Part shown: one piece after another, positions 18,450 through 27,029 of the stretch
Layout of the letters: each line of letters starts with the position of its first letter
How positions within the stretch are numbered: position 1 is the stretch's first letter
Assembly: GCA_905221345.1 (NCBI GenBank)
Contig: CAJNCW010000006.1
Coordinates: 1-64,000 of the forward strand
DNA: 64,000 bases
Source: a bacterium
Lineage (GTDB): Bacteria; Bacillota; Bacilli; Lactobacillales; Streptococcaceae
Direction of reading: 5' to 3'
Program-made: the position numbers and the translations under genes
Notes under the pieces: model-generated
Databases searched by the model: none
Seen by the model: the letters and a program-made list of their open reading frames with translations, nothing else
What the model was told of the DNA's origin: nothing

Positions 18450-19997
18450 ATGACTAAACGCGCCTTAATCAGCGTCTCAGACAAAGCGGGCATTGTTGAA
18501 TTTGCCCAAAAACTTAAAAAACTAGGTTGGGAGATTATCTCGACGGGTGGAACCAAGGTTGCCCTTGATAATGCTGGAGTAGAGACCATTGCGATCGATG
18601 ATGTGACGGGCTTCCCAGAAATGATGGATGGCCGTGTCAAGACCCTTCACCCAAATATCCATGGTGGGCTCCTCGCTCGTCGTGATCTCGATAGCCACCT
18701 TGAGGCGGCTATGGACAATCAAATTGAACTTATCGACCTTGTAGTGGTCAACCTTTATCCTTTCAAGGAAACGATTCTCAAACCAGATGTGACTTATGCG
18801 GAAGCCGTTGAAAACATTGATATCGGTGGCCCCTCTATGCTTCGTTCGGCAGCGAAGAACCACGCCAGCGTGACAGTTGTGGTAGACCCAGTGGATTATG
18901 CTGTGGTTCTTGACGAATTGTCAGCTAATGGCGAAACGACTTACGAAACTCGCCAACGGTTGGCAGCCAAGGTTTTCCGTCACACAGCAGCTTATGATGC
19001 CTTGATTGCAGAATACTTCACAGCTCAAGTGGGTGAAGAAAAACCTGAAAAACTCACTTTAACCTATGACCTCAAGCAAGCCATGCGCTATGGGGAAAAT
19101 CCTCAACAGGATGCGGACTTCTATCAAAAAGCTTTGCCAACGGATTACTCAATTGCATCAGCGAAACAGCTCAATGGTAAGGAATTGTCCTTTAACAATA
19201 TCCGTGATGCTGATGCGGCTATCCGTATCATTCGTGATTTTAAAGACCGTCCAACTGTTGTGGCCCTCAAACATATGAATCCATGTGGAATCGGTCAGGC
19301 TGATGACATCGAAACTGCTTGGGATTACGCTTATGAGTCTGACCCAGTGTCTATCTTTGGCGGAATTGTCGTCCTTAATCGTGAGGTGGATGCTGCGACA
19401 GCTGAGAAGATGCACGGCGTTTTCCTCGAGATCATCATCGCACCGAGCTATACAGATGAAGCGCTAGCCATTTTAACCAATAAAAAGAAAAACTTGCGCA
19501 TTCTTGCTTTGCCATTTGACGCTCAAGAGGCTAGTGAAGTGGAGGCAGAATACACAGGTGTGGTTGGTGGTCTCCTTGTTCAAAATCAAGACGTGGTCAA
19601 GGAAAGCCCAGCTGACTGGCAAGTGGTGACCAAGCGCCAGCCAACCGAGACAGAAGCGACTGCTCTTGAATTTGCTTGGAAGGCTATCAAGTATGTGAAA
19701 TCAAACGGGATTATCGTGACGAATGACCACATGACACTTGGCGTTGGCCCAGGTCAAACCAACCGTGTGGCTTCAGTCCGTATCGCTATTGACCAAGCTA
19801 AAGACCGCCTTGACGGCGCTGTGCTTGCTTCCGATGCCTTTTTCCCATTTGCGGATAACGTGGAAGAAATCGCCAAAGCAGGCATTAAGGCCATCATCCA
19901 GCCTGGAGGATCAGTCCGTGACCAAGAGTCTATCGAAGCAGCGGATAAATACGGCTTGGCCATGGTCTTTACAGGAGTGAGACATTTTAGACATTGA
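18450..19997 (+). CDS. purH: Bifunctional AICAR transformylase/IMP cyclohydrolase
   Basis: From the ATG at 18450 (AAAGGAAATAAC upstream) the product is 515 residues, the normal PurH length; the ATG at 18435 would add MKGNN. The N-terminal MGS-like cyclohydrolase ([33 protein letters not shown]) precedes the transformylase with the catalytic KHMNPCG. The last 339 bp are duplicated 2882 bp downstream at about 87% identity (my count), and this copy has its own terminator. The 3' part here may have arrived with the defence cassette next to it. Confidence 0.95.
   Translation: MTKRALISVSDKAGIVEFAQKLKKLGWEIISTGGTKVALDNAGVETIAIDDVTGFPEMMDGRVKTLHPNIHGGLLARRDLDSHLEAAMDNQIELIDLVVVNLYPFKETILKPDVTYAEAVENIDIGGPSMLRSAAKNHASVTVVVDPVDYAVVLDELSANGETTYETRQRLAAKVFRHTAAYDALIAEYFTAQVGEEKPEKLTLTYDLKQAMRYGENPQQDADFYQKALPTDYSIASAKQLNGKELSFNNIRDADAAIRIIRDFKDRPTVVALKHMNPCGIGQADDIETAWDYAYESDPVSIFGGIVVLNREVDAATAEKMHGVFLEIIIAPSYTDEALAILTNKKKNLRILALPFDAQEASEVEAEYTGVVGGLLVQNQDVVKESPADWQVVTKRQPTETEATALEFAWKAIKYVKSNGIIVTNDHMTLGVGPGQTNRVASVRIAIDQAKDRLDGAVLASDAFFPFADNVEEIAKAGIKAIIQPGGSVRDQESIEAADKYGLAMVFTGVRHFRH
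19659..19997 (+). repeat. Direct repeat copy 1 (intact purH 3' end)
   Basis: These 339 bp align without gaps to 22541-22879 (constant offset 2882). My hand count gives about 45 mismatches, mostly at third codon positions, changing 4 of 112 residues. Together with copy 2 it brackets the ATPase/TOPRIM cassette. Confidence 0.9.
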
Positions 19998-20037
19998 GAA
20001 AACGAGCATCTCCAATTACGGAAATGCTCGTTTTTTG
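19997..20037 (+). terminator. Terminator after intact purH
   Basis: AAACGAGCAT pairs with ATGCTCGTTT around CTCCAATTACGGAA and is followed by T6. It closes the purC-H transcript, so purD needs its own promoter. Confidence 0.9.
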
Positions 20038-20300
20038 ATATTTAGAAGTGATTTTTTACCTAGCCTTTTCAAATGGACTCCTAAAACTCAATCTACTACA
20101 GGTTTACAAAGAGACAGAAAATACATAGAGTTTTTAATATGTCAGAAGTTTGATAACCATAACCACTCATATATCGTGTAGTTTATTTGTTTCTTGCCTT
20201 GCAGAGCGAGATGAACTGAAAGTCACATAATAAAAAATAGTTAACTTCTTAAGTTAAAATAAAAGCTAACTATTTTCTAAATTATATGAGGGGGGAGAGG
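20038..20300. other. AT-rich spacer between purH terminator and convergent defence genes
   Basis: No gene is visible in this stretch. At 20240-20276 AAATAGTTA and TAACTATTT form a stem flanked by A/T runs that can act as terminator for the minus-strand ATPase/TOPRIM operon. The remainder is unremarkable AT-rich sequence with no recombinase gene or obvious attachment site. Confidence 0.6.
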
Positions 20301-21302
20301 CTAATCATTTAGTAATGTTGAATTATATTCTGCTATGAATAATAGAAAAGTATTTATGACCCATAGTTTATTATCTTTAAACATTTCATTTTGTAAGGTT
20401 AACAATTTTAGATAGTCAAATTCATTAGTTTGTTGTAAATTATGATATTCTTGTTGAGATACAACATGTGTTGAACAAGGATAAGTTATAATTCGCTCGT
20501 ATTTTAATATTTGTAATTTTACAATCCTCTTAAGTAATCTTTTTATGTAGATATTATAAGAAATCTCATCATCGAAGTAGGTTTTAAAATTTTTATCTAG
20601 ATAACAGTTTAAATTTTTCTTTTTCTTGTCATCTATATTTAATTCATTGCATATTTCTTTTAGAGACTCAGAACTACAGCAGTTTAATATTTTAGAAACT
20701 GGATCATGTCGCAATATTGCAGAGATATCCGCAATACTTTCTAGTCGTTTCGGAATGATGAAAGGAACTTGGAATACTTTGTAAAGTTCATTATTTTTAA
20801 CACTTGCTTTATATTCCTTACCCGTCACAATTTTATTTAAATATTTATTTAAAAATTGTAAGTCATTATTGATTTCTAAATCAAAATAAGATTCAACCAT
20901 TGGGTAATTTATATAGAGTTGGCCATTATTGGTTACATCGCTGAAATATTTTTGTAATCGCTGTATCTTGTATATAGAAAAGTTGGGATCTTGTGCTTCG
21001 TAATCAAAAATTAAAAAAATATTTTTATAATTTCTTTTTCTACCGATAGATTCAAATCTTTGAGAATCATATTTATTTAAAACAAAAGGTAAATCCACAT
21101 CATTGGAGGGATCATCCCATGCCTCTCCATATTCTTCTTGAATTTTCTTGTATAATTGGTAAATATTTGTGCCAAAAATATGTATATTTTCTTCAGTAAT
21201 ACTAAGTTCAGGGAAAACTTCGATAATAAGTTTAAAAAGTTCATTTTTTTCATGATGGCCTTCGACTATGAAAAGGGTTTGACCTCGTGTTCCATTATTC
21301 AT
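20301..21302 (-). CDS. TOPRIM-type nuclease partner of a defence ATPase (RloB/AbiL/AriB-like)
   Basis: A 333-residue protein from the ATG at 21302; a TTG nine bases upstream is the alternative. It begins with a TOPRIM-like pattern: QTLFIVEGHHEKNEL (acidic residue near 14), then IFLIFDYEAQDP (acidic pair near 100-102) and INYPMVESYFD (near 131-141). This is the layout of the RloB/AbiL-II and PARIS AriB proteins that work with an AAA ATPase in phage defence. It overlaps the ATPase stop by 8 bp, so the two are translated together. Much more AT-rich than purH or purD. The exact family is inferred from motifs. Confidence 0.72.
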   Translation of the reverse strand: MNNGTRGQTLFIVEGHHEKNELFKLIIEVFPELSITEENIHIFGTNIYQLYKKIQEEYGEAWDDPSNDVDLPFVLNKYDSQRFESIGRKRNYKNIFLIFDYEAQDPNFSIYKIQRLQKYFSDVTNNGQLYINYPMVESYFDLEINNDLQFLNKYLNKIVTGKEYKASVKNNELYKVFQVPFIIPKRLESIADISAILRHDPVSKILNCCSSESLKEICNELNIDDKKKKNLNCYLDKNFKTYFDDEISYNIYIKRLLKRIVKLQILKYERIITYPCSTHVVSQQEYHNLQQTNEFDYLKLLTLQNEMFKDNKLWVINTFLLFIAEYNSTLLND

Positions 21303-22482
21303 ATTCAGCAAACTCTCCGCTAATGTACATCTTTTCTAAATTATGCCCTTCTCGTAATTCTCGCTTAGTTGCTTTGTTTAAAGGTGTTATAAATCCTTTT
21401 TGAGATAAAATGAACAAGCAGTCGGGTCTAAATAACTCATTAGACATAATATTTGTATCGTGGGTAGTCAAAATGATTTGGGTGTCTGGAAATATTTTTT
21501 TAAAATGACGTATCAAACTTTCAGAAAGTTCGTAGTGATAAAAAGCGTCAAATTCATCGAAAAATAAAAATTTAGGAGAATTGTTGATTCTGAGGTACTC
21601 AAAACGATATAGGATTCTAAAATATAATTTGGCTAAAGCCAAAGTTCCACTAGATGCTTCATTGAAGAATGGAACACTTTTATTTTTATAAATAAAACAA
21701 AGGATATCCTTTCCATCTATTTGTTCTATTGCATCTAAGCGACAACATATTCCCATATCATTTAGAAATAATTCTAATCCTTTTGCCACTTTTTTATGAT
21801 CTAGTGTATTTCGAAACCAAAAATTTAACAAATATTTAGGAGATTCGTGGTTGACGTATAACATATTTCGAATAAATGTTCGGATAGATGTAAGAATAGA
21901 AGTATCTAACTTAGAGGTATTAGTTATTAGCCATGCTAAAAAAGAAGTGTTTTCTCCTTCTAAATTTTGTTCATCACTTGAAATCTGCTCTAAATAATTA
22001 GTTATTAATATGTTAAAATCGTTATTTATAATACCTAATTTATTAGCTACGTCCTTTATAGTAGTAGATGATATTGGGTCAGTAGATAAATCCACTTTCC
22101 AGATTAATTCGCTATTTATAGATAGTGCTTCAGTCTGTATAACCTGATACTCATCCTTTGTATAAATATATTCAATTTCATCATTATTAAGTAAAAATGT
22201 ATAGTGAAAAGTAGCAATATTACTATTCGAGTTATTATTTAAAAAAGATGTAAAATTTTGATCATCATTTAAGGGTCTACTAGAAAGATTTTTAGTAATA
22301 TCCATTAATGCTAAACCTAAATTAGATTTTCCTGTAGCATTTCTACCGTAGATTAGCACTTTACTCAAAATATTATTTGATAAGCAGTCCTCATTAAATT
22401 TATAACCCCCAACTTGTGAAAAATCAATTGAGATTTCATTTTCAAAGTTTTTGTAATTCTTTACAGAAAAGTATTTTAGCAT
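21295..22482 (-). CDS. AAA15/OLD-type ATPase of a two-gene defence module (RloA/AbiL/AriA-like)
   Basis: A 395-residue SMC/ABC-like ATPase. Walker A is GRNATGKS at 46-53; the signature-like [15 protein letters not shown] is near 274-288; Walker B is FLFFDE at 305-310; the His switch is LTTHDTN near 338-344. The tail [15 protein letters not shown] is typical of AAA15 anti-phage ATPases. AGGAGGACTGACAA precedes the ATG. These proteins pair with a TOPRIM nuclease as sensor and effector in RloAB, AbiL and PARIS systems. It runs convergent to purH and is bounded by purH repeats. Confidence 0.82.
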   Translation of the reverse strand: MLKYFSVKNYKNFENEISIDFSQVGGYKFNEDCLSNNILSKVLIYGRNATGKSNLGLALMDITKNLSSRPLNDDQNFTSFLNNNSNSNIATFHYTFLLNNDEIEYIYTKDEYQVIQTEALSINSELIWKVDLSTDPISSTTIKDVANKLGIINNDFNILITNYLEQISSDEQNLEGENTSFLAWLITNTSKLDTSILTSIRTFIRNMLYVNHESPKYLLNFWFRNTLDHKKVAKGLELFLNDMGICCRLDAIEQIDGKDILCFIYKNKSVPFFNEASSGTLALAKLYFRILYRFEYLRINNSPKFLFFDEFDAFYHYELSESLIRHFKKIFPDTQIILTTHDTNIMSNELFRPDCLFILSQKGFITPLNKATKRELREGHNLEKMYISGEFAEYE

Positions 22483-22505
22483 TTGTCAGTCCTCCTGTTA
22501 CAATT

Positions 22506-22544
22506 ATTATACCATAAAAAATACTTTCCGTAAAAAAATTACGG
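22506..22544 (-). promoter_or_regulatory. Candidate promoter and palindrome at the cassette edge
   Basis: On the minus strand TATAAT (22506-22511) lies 24 bp before the ATPase start. A 17-bp inverted repeat, CCGTAA/TTACGG around five A, occupies 22528-22544 exactly where homology to purH begins. It could be an operator for the ATPase operon or a trace of the junction. No good -35 is visible. Confidence 0.4.
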
Positions 22545-22879
22545 CACTTGAGTTCGCTTGGAAAGCCATCAAGTACATCAAATCAAACGGAATCATTATA
22601 ACCAACGACCATATGACACTTGGTGTTGGCCCAGGACAAACCAATCGTGTGGCTTCAGTCCGTATCGCCATCGAACAAGCCAAAGACCGTCTTGACGGCG
22701 CTGTTCTTGCTTCAGATGCTTTCTTCCCATTTGCGGATAACGTGGAAGAAATCGCCAAAGCAGGAATCAAGGCCATCATCCAGCCAGGTGGCTCAGTACG
22801 TGACCAAGAATCCATCGAAGCGGCGGACAAATATGGCTTGACCATGGTTTTCACAGGCGTGAGACATTTTAGACATTAA
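22541..22879 (+). pseudogene. purH: Truncated second purH 3' end
   Basis: The last 113 codons of purH (T-A-L-E-F-A-W-K ... H-F-R-H-stop) without the first 400 or so residues. The reading frame is intact from the junction to the stop and differs from the complete gene by about 45 of 339 bases. It is probably the original chromosomal 3' end, separated from its 5' part when the cassette and a diverged purH end arrived. An internal ATG at 22613 has no ribosome site, so it is unlikely to be translated usefully. Confidence 0.92.
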
Positions 22880-22885
22880 GAATAC

Positions 22886-22917
22886 AAAAGGGAAGAAAAC
22901 AGTTTCTTTCCTTTTTT
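22886..22917 (+). terminator. Terminator after the truncated purH copy
   Basis: AAAGGGAAGAAA pairs with TTTCTTTCCTTT around a 4-base loop, followed by T6. It differs entirely from the terminator of the intact purH, so the two purH ends carry different downstream sequence. Confidence 0.85.
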
Positions 22918-22947
22918 GCTTAAAAAAGCTTAATGAAACAAGATTAA

Positions 22948-22968
22948 AACGAACGTTTATGATATAAT
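22948..22968 (+). promoter_or_regulatory. purD promoter with PurBox-like CGAAC core
   Basis: AAACGAACGTTT (22948-22959) contains the CGAAC core of PurR sites, immediately before TATAAT (22963-22968). No clear -35 is seen, in line with activation. It provides transcription of purD-E-K downstream of two terminators. Confidence 0.55.
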
Positions 22969-23000
22969 ATTAGTAAATAATTCGCAAAAGAGGTTGAGAG

Positions 23001-24263
23001 ATGAAACTGTTAGTTGTCGGTTCGGGCGGTCGTGAACATGCGATTGCTAAGAAGTTGCTTGAATCAAAAGACGTTGAAAAAGTCTTTGTAGCTCCGGGAA
23101 ATGACGGGATGACTCTGGATGGTCTGGAATTGGTAAATATCTCTATTTCCGAACATTCTAAGTTAATAGAGTTCGCAAAGGTCAACGATATTGCTTGGGC
23201 CTTTATCGGTCCTGATGATGCCCTTGCTGCTGGGATTGTAGATGATTTTAACAAAGCTGGGCTCAAGGCTTTTGGTCCGACTAGGGCTGCAGCGGAGCTG
23301 GAGTGGTCCAAGGATTTTGCTAAGGAAATCATGGTTAAATACGGTGTTCCGACAGCAGCCTATAGCACATTTTCAGATTTCGAGGAGGCCAAGGCTTATA
23401 TCGAGGAGAAAGGCGCTCCTATCGTTGTCAAGGCAGATGGTTTGGCACTTGGGAAGGGTGTCGTCGTTGCGGAGACGGTTGAGCAAGCCGTCGAAGCTGC
23501 TCACGAGATGCTTTTAGACAATAAATACGGTGACTCGGGGGCGCGAGTGGTCATCGAGGAATTCCTTGACGGAGAAGAGTTCTCTCTCTTTGCCTTTGTC
23601 AATGGGGACAAGTTCTACATCATGCCAACGGCTCAGGACCATAAACGTGCCTATGACGGCGACAAGGGCCCTAACACGGGTGGTATGGGAGCTTATGCGC
23701 CAGTTCCTCACTTGCCACAGAGCGTGGTTGATACGGCGGTTGACACCATTGTCAAGCCAGTCCTTGAAGGGATGATCAAAGAAGGTCGTCCTTATCTTGG
23801 TGTCCTTTACGCTGGTCTTATCTTGACAGCAGATGGCCCTAAGGTGATCGAGTTTAACTCTCGTTTTGGAGATCCCGAAACTCAGATTATCTTGCCACGA
23901 TTGATGTCTGACTTTGCACAAAATATCACGGATATTCTCGATGGCAAGGAGCCGAACATCACGTGGACGGACAAGGGTGTGACTCTGGGTGTGGTTGTCG
24001 CATCCAAGGGCTACCCGCTAGACTATGAAAAAGGTGTCAAGTTGCCAGCTAAGACAGGAGGCGCCATCATCACCTACTATGCTGGAGCTAAGTTTGCGGA
24101 AAATAGCAGAGCATTGCTCTCAAACGGCGGACGGGTCTATATGCTCGTCACCACAGCCGACACCGTCAAAGAAGCCCAAAATACTATCTACCAAGAACTC
24201 TCCCAACAAAAAACAGAAGGCCTCTTTTACCGAACAGATATCGGAAGCAAGGCCATTAAGTAA
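23001..24263 (+). CDS. purD: GAR synthetase
   Basis: A 420-residue phosphoribosylamine-glycine ligase with ATP-grasp fold. Motifs: KLLVVGSGGREHAIAKKL, the ATP-grasp lysine region PIVVKADGLALGKGVVVA, DHKRAYDGDKGPNTGGMGAY, and EFNSRFGDPETQ. It joins glycine to phosphoribosylamine. Its AGAGG ribosome site is well placed and it has its own promoter after the duplicated purH end. Confidence 0.96.
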   Translation: MKLLVVGSGGREHAIAKKLLESKDVEKVFVAPGNDGMTLDGLELVNISISEHSKLIEFAKVNDIAWAFIGPDDALAAGIVDDFNKAGLKAFGPTRAAAELEWSKDFAKEIMVKYGVPTAAYSTFSDFEEAKAYIEEKGAPIVVKADGLALGKGVVVAETVEQAVEAAHEMLLDNKYGDSGARVVIEEFLDGEEFSLFAFVNGDKFYIMPTAQDHKRAYDGDKGPNTGGMGAYAPVPHLPQSVVDTAVDTIVKPVLEGMIKEGRPYLGVLYAGLILTADGPKVIEFNSRFGDPETQIILPRLMSDFAQNITDILDGKEPNITWTDKGVTLGVVVASKGYPLDYEKGVKLPAKTGGAIITYYAGAKFAENSRALLSNGGRVYMLVTTADTVKEAQNTIYQELSQQKTEGLFYRTDIGSKAIK

Positions 24264-24508
24264 AGATATAAGAATAACGCGACGAAGTCGCCAAATACGA
24301 TAATGGTCGTTTGATTAGCGAGCATTAGCGAGCTGATATAGAGCAATCACCGCCGTTGTGAAAGAACGATTGGATGATAAGCCAATCGTTCAGGGAAATC
24401 GGAAGACCTTGGGCTTCCGATTTAGGCATGAGACACCTTTGGTGGCTGCTGCTGTCCCTCACAACTTAAGGTGATTGAAAAAAGAAAGGAAAGAAAAGGA
24501 TATTAACT
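24264..24508 (+). other. Structured intergenic region between purD and purE
   Basis: No convincing gene. Several adjacent inverted repeats are present: GCGAC/GTCGC near 24278-24290, AGAACGATTGG/CCAATCGTTC near 24362-24391, ATCGGAAG/CTTCCGAT near 24399-24422, and CACCTTTGGTG near 24434-24444. The density of stems suggests a structured RNA or a degenerate small repeat element rather than plain spacer. Confidence 0.5.
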
Positions 24509-24997
24509 ATGAAACCAGTAATTTCCATCATCATGGGCTCAAAATCCGACTGGGCAACCATGCAAAAAACCGCCGAAGTTCTCGATCGCTTCGGTGTAGC
24601 TTACGAAAAGAAAGTTGTCTCTGCCCACCGGACACCAGACCTCATGTTTAGACACGCCGAAGAGGCTCGTAGCCGTGGTATCAAGGTCATTATCGCAGGT
24701 GCTGGTGGCGCAGCCCATTTGCCAGGTATGGTCGCAGCTAAAACAACCCTTCCTGTCATCGGGGTGCCTGTAAAATCTCGTGCCCTTAGTGGCGTGGACT
24801 CGCTTTACTCTATCGTGCAAATGCCGGGTGGCGTACCGGTTGCGACTATGGCTATCGGGGAAGCTGGTGCGACTAATGCTGCCCTCTTCGCCCTCCGTCT
24901 CCTCTCAGTAGAGGATCAAGCTATCGCGACAGCTTTGGCAGATTTCGCAGAAGAGCAAGGAAAAATCGCAGAGGAGTCTACAAATGAGCTCATCTAA
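24509..24997 (+). CDS. purE: N5-CAIR mutase
   Basis: A 162-residue class I PurE. The signature [10 protein letters not shown] at the N-terminus, the catalytic SAHRTPD and [11 protein letters not shown] are present. It rearranges N5-CAIR made by PurK into CAIR. It overlaps purK by 14 bp, giving coupled translation. Confidence 0.96.
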   Translation: MKPVISIIMGSKSDWATMQKTAEVLDRFGVAYEKKVVSAHRTPDLMFRHAEEARSRGIKVIIAGAGGAAHLPGMVAAKTTLPVIGVPVKSRALSGVDSLYSIVQMPGGVPVATMAIGEAGATNAALFALRLLSVEDQAIATALADFAEEQGKIAEESTNELI

Positions 24998-26075
24998 AAC
25001 AATCGGAATTATCGGTGGTGGTCAGCTGGGGCAGATGATGGCTATTTCTGCTATTTACATGGGGCACAAGGTCATCGCGCTGGATCCTGCGGCGGATTGC
25101 CCAGCCTCTCGTGTGGCGGAAATCATCGTGGCACCTTATAACGATGTGGATGCCCTCCGTCAGCTAGCAGATCGCTGTGATGTCCTTACCTATGAGTTTG
25201 AAAATGTCGATGCTGACGGCTTGGATGCTGTCATCAAGGATGGACAACTCCCTCAAGGAACAGACCTCCTTCGCATTTCACAAAACCGTATCTTTGAAAA
25301 GGACTTCCTCTCAAACAAGGCACAAGTGACTGTGGCACCTTACAAGGTTGTGACTTCAAGTCAAGATTTGGCAGATATTGATCCTTCCAAAAACTATGTC
25401 CTCAAGACTGCGACTGGTGGCTATGACGGACATGGGCAAAAGGTCATTCACTCGGCAGAAGACTTGGAGGAAGCTTATACGCTAGCCGACTCAGCAGACT
25501 GTGTTTTGGAAGAATTTGTCAACTTTGACCTTGAAATTTCTGTCATTGTGTCAGGAAATGGCAAGGACGTGACGGTTTTTCCAGTTCAGGAAAATATCCA
25601 CCGCAACAATATCCTATCTAAGACCATTGTGCCAGCTCGCATTTCAGAAAGTCTAGCTGAAAAGGCCAAGGCAATGGCAGTGCGAATCGCAGAACAGCTT
25701 AACTTGTCTGGAACCCTCTGCGTGGAGATGTTTGCGACAGCTGATGATATCATTGTCAACGAAATTGCCCCACGTCCCCACAACTCCGGGCACTACTCAA
25801 TCGAAGCTTGCGACTTCTCGCAGTTTGATACCCATATCTTGGGTGTTCTCGGAGCACCATTACCAGCTATCAAATTGCATTCGCCAGCTGTTATGCTCAA
25901 TGTTCTTGGTCAGCATGTCGAGGCCGCTGAAAAGTATGTCGCAGAAAATCCAAGCGCCCACCTCCACATGTATGGTAAAATAGAAGCGAAGCACAACCGC
26001 AAGATGGGGCATGTGACTTTGTTTAGTGATATGCCAGATGAGGTGGAGGAGTTTGGGAAAGGGATTGATTTTTAA
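24984..26075 (+). CDS. purK: N5-CAIR synthetase
   Basis: A 363-residue ATP-grasp enzyme that carboxylates AIR with bicarbonate. Motifs: [14 protein letters not shown] at the N-terminus, [15 protein letters not shown] in the ATP-binding part, and [17 protein letters not shown] near the C-terminus. Normal length; last gene of the purD-E-K unit. Confidence 0.96.
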   Translation: MSSSKTIGIIGGGQLGQMMAISAIYMGHKVIALDPAADCPASRVAEIIVAPYNDVDALRQLADRCDVLTYEFENVDADGLDAVIKDGQLPQGTDLLRISQNRIFEKDFLSNKAQVTVAPYKVVTSSQDLADIDPSKNYVLKTATGGYDGHGQKVIHSAEDLEEAYTLADSADCVLEEFVNFDLEISVIVSGNGKDVTVFPVQENIHRNNILSKTIVPARISESLAEKAKAMAVRIAEQLNLSGTLCVEMFATADDIIVNEIAPRPHNSGHYSIEACDFSQFDTHILGVLGAPLPAIKLHSPAVMLNVLGQHVEAAEKYVAENPSAHLHMYGKIEAKHNRKMGHVTLFSDMPDEVEEFGKGIDF

Positions 26076-26131
26076 ATAATTAAAGCAAGGAAGTCGATGT
26101 GCATCTGATGTATAAAGAGAGATTCTTGTTA

Positions 26132-26151
26132 GAAGTAACAGATTTACTTCT
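26132..26151 (+). terminator. Weak hairpin after purK
   Basis: AGAAGTAA pairs with TTACTTCT around four bases, followed by an AT-rich stretch rather than a clean T run. A weak terminator or processing site before the nuclease gene. Confidence 0.4.
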
Positions 26152-26236
26152 ATTAATATAGTGAAAGTTTATTGTTACACCTATCATCAGATTTGGCTTA
26201 ACTAGTGAATAGATTGAAAAGAGGTTTTATATATTT

Positions 26237-26980
26237 ATGATTAAGACTATAAAATACCCAAACAAAAGTGAAGCGCTTCATTATATCACTAATGATATTG
26301 CAAATCAGCTAGGATATAGCAGTGTAGATGAATTAGCTGGGTGCTATAATGGATATGGAAGTTTCGTTTTAGAGAATTTTGTTAATTTTAATAAAGATTT
26401 TTTTAAAACTGAACAAGACATTCATGAATTTGCTAAAAATGTTAAAGATGAAAGAGGTAGAGCAAAAAGAGGGATTGCCTTATTATCTAGAGAAACTATT
26501 ATTCCACCTAATGGGGGGGCCTCAAAAGGAAAGTCACAATTCTCTGGGTCAGTGTTTCATACAGGCCATATACTGGGACATATGTTAGTCGGAAGAATGA
26601 AGGATTTTAATTCAAGAAAAAATAATGATGAAAATATCTTTCCTCAGACAAGTTGGTCTAATGGAGGTGGGAGAGATTTTGAGTCCTTTAAATTAAATTC
26701 TGAGAGGGGTAATTCTCAATTAACGTATGAAAGACGTATATGGAATAAGCTAAATAAAAATGGTAACAAAGACCTTCAGGTATATTATCAGGTTGATTTA
26801 ATATATCATCAATCTGAAGAAGTTCCAAGAGGAATCCATATTCAGGCTATTCCTAGCGATGATATAACAGAACTCAATAAGAATAGAGTACCTCTGAATG
26901 TGTTTATTCCTAATATTAGATACAATGAGATTTCTGAATTAGATTATGATACTTGGGATAGTGAGAGAAATAAAGTTTAG
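26237..26980 (+). CDS. Signal-less DNA/RNA non-specific endonuclease
   Basis: A 247-residue protein whose middle matches the beta-beta-alpha-metal NUC fold of EndA-type nucleases. HTGHILGHMLVGR (108-120) stands where DRGH...L occurs, with His111 as likely catalytic base; IFPQTSWSNGGGR (134-146) stands where the TQT.WAN motif occurs, with Asn142 as metal ligand. There is no signal peptide or membrane helix, unlike secreted EndA, so it would act in the cytosol or be a detached toxin domain. No immunity gene is adjacent. It is clearly more AT-rich than purK and purB and has a weak, distant ribosome site, suggesting acquisition. Confidence 0.68.
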   Translation: MIKTIKYPNKSEALHYITNDIANQLGYSSVDELAGCYNGYGSFVLENFVNFNKDFFKTEQDIHEFAKNVKDERGRAKRGIALLSRETIIPPNGGASKGKSQFSGSVFHTGHILGHMLVGRMKDFNSRKNNDENIFPQTSWSNGGGRDFESFKLNSERGNSQLTYERRIWNKLNKNGNKDLQVYYQVDLIYHQSEEVPRGIHIQAIPSDDITELNKNRVPLNVFIPNIRYNEISELDYDTWDSERNKV

Positions 26981-27029
26981 ACGGCTCATTATTAATAAGG
27001 TGTAGGTCAATAAGAAAGGAAAAGAAAAC

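Noticed and set aside
22613..22879. Truncated purH as a separate small protein
   Set aside because: The internal ATG has no ribosome site and the piece lacks most of the transformylase domain; it is best read as a recombination relic.
24264..24508. A riboswitch for purE
   Set aside because: The stems do not form a recognisable purine, preQ1 or other known aptamer; two-fold structures are separate, and PurR control of the locus is more likely.
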